From: Methylophaga sp.
GTDB taxonomy: Bacteria; Pseudomonadota; Gammaproteobacteria; Nitrosococcales; Methylophagaceae
Assembly: GCA_002733505.1 (NCBI GenBank)
Contig: NVVW01000026.1
Coordinates: 1 to 32,851 of the forward strand
Direction of reading: 5' to 3'
DNA: 32,851 nt
The notes beneath the pieces were generated by a model. That model saw nothing but the letters and a program-made list of their open reading frames with translations, ran no database searches and was not told the origin of the DNA. Position 1 is the first letter of the stretch, and the number at the start of each line of letters is the position of its first letter. The position numbers were made by a program, and so were the translations under genes. Positions 27,751 to 32,851 of this stretch are shown one piece after another.

Positions 27751-28551
27751 TTATTGCTGAGGTAACCACGCCGACGTTTTACCTGTCCAATAATAAACCG
27801 TTAATCCAATCCATTCTCGCCAAGCTGGTTCTAGTGTTTGTAAATGCTCAAGCAAGCTAAAATCCCATTGGCGAAAGTCTGGTTTATTGCTGTAATAGTC
27901 TACGGGGTAGGCAATCACATTAATATTTTGTTGTCGTGCAATACCGACTGATCTTGGCATATGAAACGCTGAAGTAACGAGTAAATAGCTGCCATCAGCT
28001 TTAGGCAATCTATCTTTCAACAACACAAAATTTTCATAGGTATTTCGAGATTGTGATTCGATGATCAATCTGTCTTCATCTATGCCAACGGCGACTAATA
28101 ATTGGTGGGCAATATCGCCACCTGTCACTGTCGTATCAAAACGCAATAAACCACTACCACCAGAAAAAATAACTGGCACTTGTGAATAATGTTTAGCCAA
28201 TATTGCTGCAGCAATAAAACGATCACCACCATTACCTACTTCGGTTGTATCCCAGCCAACTGATATTTTTAGATTTTCACCTCCTCCCAACACAATAATG
28301 CCATCAATATTATTGGGTAAAACTTCTGGTTTAGCAAAACGTGTTTCTAATGGATGCATTAGATAATCACTAATGGGATACCAAAGCAGTATCAAACTCA
28401 CTAGTGCAGTAGGCAACAATATTTTCTTCGCCGCATTCACTTTATTACGGAACAATTGAATCGTGGCTAACGCCATTAGCAATACAATTAGATTCGTAGG
28501 GCTTAATAAACCCCAAACAAGTTTTGAAAGTATGAAAAACAAGTTATCCAT
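27751..28551 (-). CDS. YdcF/ElyC-like DUF218 membrane protein
   Basis: DUF218 protein with two N-terminal membrane helices (about 12-30 and 44-62) and a periplasmic Rossmann-like domain (from about 80: IDGIIVLGGG, PVIFSGGSG, ESQSRNTYENF, YLLVTSAFHMPRS). This layout and the 266-residue length match ElyC (YcbC) of E. coli, which acts in peptidoglycan/lipid-carrier homeostasis, more closely than the SanA or YdcF types. The enzymatic reaction is not settled. An AAGGA precedes the ATG. It is separated from rsfS by 61 bp and may be its own transcript. Confidence 0.82.
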   Translation of the reverse strand: MDNLFFILSKLVWGLLSPTNLIVLLMALATIQLFRNKVNAAKKILLPTALVSLILLWYPISDYLMHPLETRFAKPEVLPNNIDGIIVLGGGENLKISVGWDTTEVGNGGDRFIAAAILAKHYSQVPVIFSGGSGLLRFDTTVTGGDIAHQLLVAVGIDEDRLIIESQSRNTYENFVLLKDRLPKADGSYLLVTSAFHMPRSVGIARQQNINVIAYPVDYYSNKPDFRQWDFSLLEHLQTLEPAWREWIGLTVYYWTGKTSAWLPQQ

Positions 28552-28617
28552 TAATAATTATATTCCTTACTCTATTTTAAACCTTAGTATACGCCTGTAA
28601 TCATTCAAAATAGAGGT

Positions 28618-28643
28618 GTCATCCCCGCGTTCGCGAGGATGAC
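28618..28643. repeat. REP-like hairpin
   Basis: GTCATCCCCGCG-TT-CGCGAGGATGAC forms a 12-bp stem with one mismatch and a 2-base loop. No T-run follows on either strand, so it is not a normal terminator. Its GC-rich core in AT-rich surroundings fits a repetitive extragenic palindrome. Confidence 0.6.
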
Positions 28644-28695
28644 AAACTTCTGTAAAATCATATTAGGTTTTGTACAAATGGAAAGGTCACGGGTA

Positions 28696-28857
28696 TATAC
28701 CCGTAATCATTCAATCTGTAAATTTCAGACCAAAAGCTAGAAAGCCAGAGCTACGTTGCAATGCTTGATAAGGACTAGTCATTACCTGCGCATTACGCCT
28801 TGCTCTGACTTCCTATTTTTGCCCTGAATCTTCACAGATTGAATGATTATGGGTATA
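28696..28857. mobile_element. MITE-like inverted-repeat element (~162 bp)
   Basis: The terminal 27 bp at 28696-28722 (TATACCCGTAATCATTCAAT and on) are repeated in inverted form at 28831-28857 with 25/27 matches. Symmetry continues inward at lower identity: CAAAA-TAG-AAG-CAGAGC is seen on both arms. The whole piece could thus fold as one long hairpin. It holds no gene. A further 12-bp copy of the end motif (GTAATCATTCAA) stands outside at 28597-28608. The gene-free stretch 28552-28892 otherwise contains only the REP-like hairpin. Confidence 0.55.
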
Positions 28858-28892
28858 GTATTGGATTTTTCATTATGTAGCGTTTATAAAAT

Positions 28893-31800
28893 ATGAAAGT
28901 GATCCATGGGCTTTGGACTCCTTATCCAAAAGACAGTTTTGTCCAAAAAGGTCAGTTTACTATTTGGGTGGAGACTGACGAGCTTAGAACGAAGAAAAAT
29001 AACAACCAGCATCCTCAACAATTAACTGACAAAGCATGCTTAGATTTTCTAAAATCCACCTTCGCATATGACTTAAACCCTTATGATCCCAAGCCGGATT
29101 TTCAGCATGTCTATTTACCTACCATAGCTGATAAACCCGTAGCTGATCCAGAACTTGTAATAACTGAAGTGACTGAAGACGTTGCCCTACAAGACTGGCT
29201 GGTGTACGCATGCCCTTTAACCACACCTCTAAAAACAATAGCTGACATTTATTTCTTAAGTCACTATCAATATGAAGATATTCGCATCAGCCGTGATTTT
29301 TTGTTTTGGTATTATTTCAGCCAATCACTAAAACAGTTCATAGCAAAAGACCAATATATCCCTATAGTTTTAGCCGAAAAAGTGAACACCAAGACCCAGC
29401 TTTACCGTTGCTGGAAAATCATTTCCCCGGCGTATGAAAGCCTGATAGAACACTCTGTTAAATCAATGCCCTTAGCCTGTTCACAGACTTATCAAGCTGA
29501 ATCCTTATTGCGCCATTTTGCCGAAGTAACCATCAATCAAATCATAGCATCTAGCCTGCATAAATTACCGCAAGTTTTCACCAAAAAACTGCAATACGAC
29601 TTTTTAGAAACCATTCTTTTAGCGCAGCAAACAGGCAAGCCTATAACAACGGCTACCAAGGTGCCTGAACAATTTCAACAGTGGCACCAATGGCAACAGA
29701 AATTGTTACAGTCCCAGCAGAAAAGTGCGTTGCAATTAGGGTTTCAATTATATGAAGCGGATGCTGAGCAAGTGGATAACTGGCGACTAAGTTTTTTATT
29801 ATGCTCGCATAAAGACCCGTCATTTAAACTAGATTTAGCAGACTATTGGCTTGAAGGTGATAGCTATCAACAACTCATTATTCAACAGTTTGGCGATACC
29901 ATTGAACAGCAGGTGTTAGTCAACTTAGCCCATGCTGCCAGAATTTACCCCAAACTTTGGCAAGGGATGGAAACAGCAGAGCCTTCAAATCTAATGCTTA
30001 GTCTGGATGATGCCTTCGGTTTTTTACAAGAGTCAGCCTGGATCCTTGAGGACGCAGGCTTTAGAGTGATTATCCCTGCACGATTAACACCCAAAGGCCG
30101 ACAACGCGCAAAAATGCGCTTGCGTAGCAGTGATAACAAAAAAGGCAGTACCACTACATCAGCAGCATCCTATTTGTCCTTTGATTCCTTAACCGATTAC
30201 CACTATGAGTTTTCCATGGGGAATGAAACCGTTTCGCCTGAAGAATGGCAACAGCTTGTCGATATGAAAACGCCATTAGTTAATTTCCGTGGTCAGTGGA
30301 TGCAATTAGACCGTGAAAAAATGCAGGAAATGCTGGCCTTCTGGCAACAACAAAAAGATAACCCCGATGCGCTATCAGTACAGCAATTATTAAAAAAACT
30401 AGCCGAAGAAGGCGATAGTTTAGAGCTTGATCATAATGGCAACCTAGCAGAAATGATGACCAAGCTGAACGATAGCAGCCAGTTCTCATTGATAGAGAAT
30501 CCCACACGACTAAAAGCGCAGTTACGTGACTATCAAAAACGTGGGGTATCCTGGTTAAGATATTTAGAAACCTTGGGGTTAAATGGTTGTTTGGCAGATG
30601 ATATGGGTTTAGGAAAAACCATGCAAGTTATTGCAATGCTAATTTTAGAAAAGCAGGAGAATCAAACCGCAGCCACTTTATTAATAGCACCGACTTCGGT
30701 GATTGGCAACTGGGAAAAAGAAATCCAAACGTTTGCACCTCACCTAAAAACGTTCATCCACCATGGCAGTCAGCGAGAAAAAGACAGCAAGCAATTTTCT
30801 AAACTTTGCGCAGAGCAAGATATGTTAATCACTTCTTATACCTTGGCTCGTAAAGATAATGCTTTATTAACATCCATTGATTGGCACCGTGTAGTCTTGG
30901 ATGAGGCACAAAATATTAAGAATCCAAAATCAGCACAAACCAAAGCCATTCTAAAACTAAAATCGAATCATCGGCTAGCATTAACCGGTACGCCTGTAGA
31001 AAATAGATTGATGGACTTATGGTCAATTTTTAATTTCTTAAATCCAAATTATTTAGGCAAACAAACCCAGTTTAGAAAAAACTATGAACTCCCGATACAG
31101 CGTGATAACGACCGAATAAAATCAACCGTTTTAAAACAATTGATTCAGCCCTTTATATTACGACGATTAAAAACCGATAAAAATATCATTAAAGATTTGC
31201 CAGATAAAATTGAAAGCAAACAATATTGCAACCTCAGTAAAGAGCAAGCGTCCCTGTATCAGGCTGTGGTTAAAGATGTAGAACAACAGTTAGAAGAAAA
31301 ACAAGGCATTGAACGACAAGGTCTGATGCTATCCACCTTAATGAAACTTAAACAAATCTGTAACCATCCCATGCAGTTCTTACAAGATGGCAGCGCCTTT
31401 ACTAGCGAGCGCTCCCATAAACTGGAACGGTTAAGCAATATGTTAGCGGAGGCTATTGAAGAGGGTGACAGTGTATTGATATTCACCCAATTTACAGAAA
31501 TTGGCGAGCAATTAGTACAGTATTTAAATAAAGAAAAACATTACCCGACTCATTATATACATGGTGGCGTGAGTAGAAAAAAGCGTGATCAAATGATAGA
31601 AGATTTTCAAGATCCGGACAGTCCACCGTCAATTTTTGTGCTATCGCTTAAAGCCGGCGGCGTAGGTATCACCTTAACCCGTGCTAATCATGTCTTCCAC
31701 TTTGACCGATGGTGGAATCCTGCGGTAGAAAACCAGGCGACAGACAGAGCGTTCCGTATCGGTCAGAAAAAGAAGGTATTTGTACATAAATTTATTACCT

Positions 31801-31958
31801 TAGGCACCCTAGAAGAACGTATTGACCAAATGATAGCAGACAAACAAAAAATGGCAGATAACATTGTAGGCAATGATGAAAGCTGGTTAACAAAATTAGA
31901 TAACCAGGCCTTTAAAGAACTCATTGCCTTAAATAAAAATAGCATAATGGAGACTTAA
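28893..31958 (+). CDS. SNF2-family DNA helicase/translocase (RapA/HepA-like)
   Basis: ATP-driven double-stranded DNA translocase of superfamily 2. The 1021-residue product has an N-terminal region without known motifs (1-350), a DUF3670/SNF2-associated domain (about 365-485; LDDAFGFLQESAWILEDAGF, VSPEEWQQLVDMKTPLV), then the motor: motif I DDMGLGKT (near 570), motif II DEAQ (near 670), motif III LTGTPVENRL, and in the second lobe motif V SLKAGGVGITLT and motif VI QATDRAFRIGQ (near 950). All ATPase motifs are intact. No strong Shine-Dalgarno precedes the ATG. A SWIM-domain gene follows after 2 bp. Known bacterial relatives are rarely characterised; a role in DNA repair or chromosome remodelling is plausible. 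It is transcribed opposite to its left neighbours. Confidence 0.9.
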   Translation: MKVIHGLWTPYPKDSFVQKGQFTIWVETDELRTKKNNNQHPQQLTDKACLDFLKSTFAYDLNPYDPKPDFQHVYLPTIADKPVADPELVITEVTEDVALQDWLVYACPLTTPLKTIADIYFLSHYQYEDIRISRDFLFWYYFSQSLKQFIAKDQYIPIVLAEKVNTKTQLYRCWKIISPAYESLIEHSVKSMPLACSQTYQAESLLRHFAEVTINQIIASSLHKLPQVFTKKLQYDFLETILLAQQTGKPITTATKVPEQFQQWHQWQQKLLQSQQKSALQLGFQLYEADAEQVDNWRLSFLLCSHKDPSFKLDLADYWLEGDSYQQLIIQQFGDTIEQQVLVNLAHAARIYPKLWQGMETAEPSNLMLSLDDAFGFLQESAWILEDAGFRVIIPARLTPKGRQRAKMRLRSSDNKKGSTTTSAASYLSFDSLTDYHYEFSMGNETVSPEEWQQLVDMKTPLVNFRGQWMQLDREKMQEMLAFWQQQKDNPDALSVQQLLKKLAEEGDSLELDHNGNLAEMMTKLNDSSQFSLIENPTRLKAQLRDYQKRGVSWLRYLETLGLNGCLADDMGLGKTMQVIAMLILEKQENQTAATLLIAPTSVIGNWEKEIQTFAPHLKTFIHHGSQREKDSKQFSKLCAEQDMLITSYTLARKDNALLTSIDWHRVVLDEAQNIKNPKSAQTKAILKLKSNHRLALTGTPVENRLMDLWSIFNFLNPNYLGKQTQFRKNYELPIQRDNDRIKSTVLKQLIQPFILRRLKTDKNIIKDLPDKIESKQYCNLSKEQASLYQAVVKDVEQQLEEKQGIERQGLMLSTLMKLKQICNHPMQFLQDGSAFTSERSHKLERLSNMLAEAIEEGDSVLIFTQFTEIGEQLVQYLNKEKHYPTHYIHGGVSRKKRDQMIEDFQDPDSPPSIFVLSLKAGGVGITLTRANHVFHFDRWWNPAVENQATDRAFRIGQKKKVFVHKFITLGTLEERIDQMIADKQKMADNIVGNDESWLTKLDNQAFKELIALNKNSIMET

Positions 31959-31960
31959 CC

Positions 31961-32755
31961 ATGGCTACCATGACTAAAACCTGGTGGGGACAACGCTTAC
32001 TTGATGCCTTAGAGGAATTTACTGATAGTGGACGATTAGCCAGAGGACGCGCTTATGCCAGTGAACATCGAATTAAACAATGGCTGATAAAAAAAGGGGT
32101 TGTGCAAGCGAAAATCAGAGGCAACAAAAACCCTTATTTTGGTGTTTATACAGAGCCTACCTATAAAACTGAAGTCAAAATGGTTCACCTGTCCGCATCA
32201 CAATGGAAAAAAATCATTGCCAAACTAACTCAACGCGCTGGTTTTATCGCTAAACTGTTAGTTGACGAAATTCCGCAAAATATTGAAGATGTCTTTGCAG
32301 AGTTTAACAGCCACTTTTTACCCAACAGCTATAAAGACTTTAAGGTCTCGTGTGACTGCCCTGATTATGCAGTGCCTTGTAAACATATTGCCGGAGTTTG
32401 TTATCGACTAGCCAGTGTTCTAGACCATAATCCTTTGCTATTATTTGAATTGCGAGGGCTTTCACCCGAAAAGTTACATCAAGAATTAATTAAATCTCCA
32501 TTAGGTAAAATTCTAGCTGAAGCTCAAACATCAGCAACACGTGAGTTAGTTCCAGTAAAAAGTTTTTACACCCAAGCTGAATTTACAAAAATACCAGACA
32601 AAATTTCTTTAAAACAATTTTGGCAGGGCGAAGTCCCGTTGCCCAAAGAATTACCACCCCGCCAAGAAGCAAACATTCCAGCGGTATTAGTTAAAAAAGG
32701 CGGAGATTATCCTGCTTTTTGGCATAAACAAAGCTCTTTTATCGCTACAATATAA
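31961..32755 (+). CDS. SWIM zinc-finger protein, partner of the SNF2 helicase
   Basis: The 264-residue product contains a SWIM zinc finger, CxCx6CxH: C131, C133, C140 and H142 in the segment CDCPDYAVPCKHIAGVCY. SWIM domains bind DNA or protein partners and often stand next to bacterial SNF2 genes. The N-terminus (WWGQRLLDALEEF, SGRLARGRAYA) is the usual opening of this small family. The start is 2 bp after the SNF2 stop, so the two are co-translated; a second ATG three codons later is equally possible. The C-terminus (PAVLVKKGGDYPAFW) resembles the tail of the same family. No enzymatic motif is seen, so it is likely a targeting or adaptor subunit. Confidence 0.85.
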   Translation: MATMTKTWWGQRLLDALEEFTDSGRLARGRAYASEHRIKQWLIKKGVVQAKIRGNKNPYFGVYTEPTYKTEVKMVHLSASQWKKIIAKLTQRAGFIAKLLVDEIPQNIEDVFAEFNSHFLPNSYKDFKVSCDCPDYAVPCKHIAGVCYRLASVLDHNPLLLFELRGLSPEKLHQELIKSPLGKILAEAQTSATRELVPVKSFYTQAEFTKIPDKISLKQFWQGEVPLPKELPPRQEANIPAVLVKKGGDYPAFWHKQSSFIATI

Positions 32756-32764
32756 AAGGGGACG

Positions 32765-32851
32765 CTACCCTTTGTTTTCTTTATGTGGCCGTCCCTGCGG
32801 CTTATACCGTAGCGATTTTTTTGCTATCGCCTCAAGCTTATCAATGAAGTT
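32765..32851 (-). CDS. C-terminal end of a probable RAYT (REP-associated) transposase, partial
   Basis: A minus-strand frame is open from the window edge for 28 codons to a TAG at 32765-32767. The residues (FIDKLEAIAKKSLRY and then GRPHKENKG) match the pattern FI-x-LE ... GRP-K seen at the C-terminus of REP-associated tyrosine transposases (IS200-like). Only the tail is visible, and no catalytic HUH or tyrosine motif can be checked. It faces the SWIM gene with 9 bp between the stops. A REP-like hairpin and a MITE-like element 4 kb away would fit a resident RAYT. Another transposase type with a similar tail is possible. Confidence 0.45.
   Translation of the reverse strand, partial: NFIDKLEAIAKKSLRYKPQGRPHKENKG

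Noticed and set aside
28851..28895. Promoter TTGGAT-N17-TTATAA for the SNF2 gene
   Set aside because: The -10 would end only about 5 bp before the ATG, which leaves no place for a normal transcript start.

Overview
The window looks like chromosomal DNA of a gammaproteobacterium with moderately low GC (roughly 40%, by eye). Two gene orders support this: metY-rimP-nusA-infB-rbfA-truB-rpsO-pnp, and maf(yhdE)-rng-yhdP-tldD, both on one strand as in E. coli and relatives. The glnA-(DUF4124)-ntrB-ntrC block is also typical of the class. A marine or methylotroph-type lineage (Methylophaga/Cycloclasticus-like) would fit, but that is inference only. Nearly all genes lie on the minus strand; only the last two complete genes are on the plus strand.

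Layout, left to right. (1) 1-1231: the edge of an integrative element. A P4-type (DUF4102) tyrosine integrase has lost its catalytic C-terminus. It is followed by iterated putative Int/Xis sites and by the first ~20 codons of a displaced prfC gene, which marks an attachment junction in prfC, the target used by SXT/R391-family ICEs. (2) 1295-4189: molybdate transporter modABC, interrupted by a remnant of a Ycf46-like AAA ATPase that kept its two ends and lost its middle. (3) 4257-13318: the translation/RNA cluster from initiator tRNA (metY) to pnp, with a metY promoter, tandem terminators in the rimP leader, an rpsO promoter and inter-gene terminators. (4) 13327-18199: nitrogen regulation, with ntrBC, a DUF4124 gene and glnA. 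The glnA control region shows a sigma-54 promoter, two NtrC sites 31 bp apart and a terminator-like hairpin in the leader. (5) 18198-27689: a tightly packed, often 4-bp-overlapping gene string rsfS-rlmH-maf-rng-yhdP-tldD-(PP-loop ATPase)-tusA. (6) 27751-28892: an ElyC/YdcF-like DUF218 gene, then a gene-free stretch with a REP-like hairpin and a ~162-bp MITE-like inverted-repeat element. (7) 28893-32851: a SNF2-family helicase with a SWIM zinc-finger partner, then the C-terminal end of a probable REP-associated (RAYT) transposase running off the window.

How the parts work together: region 3 makes and regulates the initiation/elongation machinery (IF2, NusA, RimP, RbfA, TruB, S15, PNPase). Region 4 senses nitrogen and drives glutamine synthetase. 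Region 5 mixes ribosome silencing and 23S methylation (RsfS, RlmH), RNA decay (RNase G), envelope lipid handling (YhdP), peptide processing (TldD) and a sulfur-transfer pair (PP-loop/TusA).

I see no CRISPR array, toxin-antitoxin pair or clear new defence system. The points most worth checking are the prfC junction, the AAA ATPase deletion remnant, the glnA leader hairpin, the U1-U72 initiator tRNA, the PP-loop/TusA pair and the MITE-like element.
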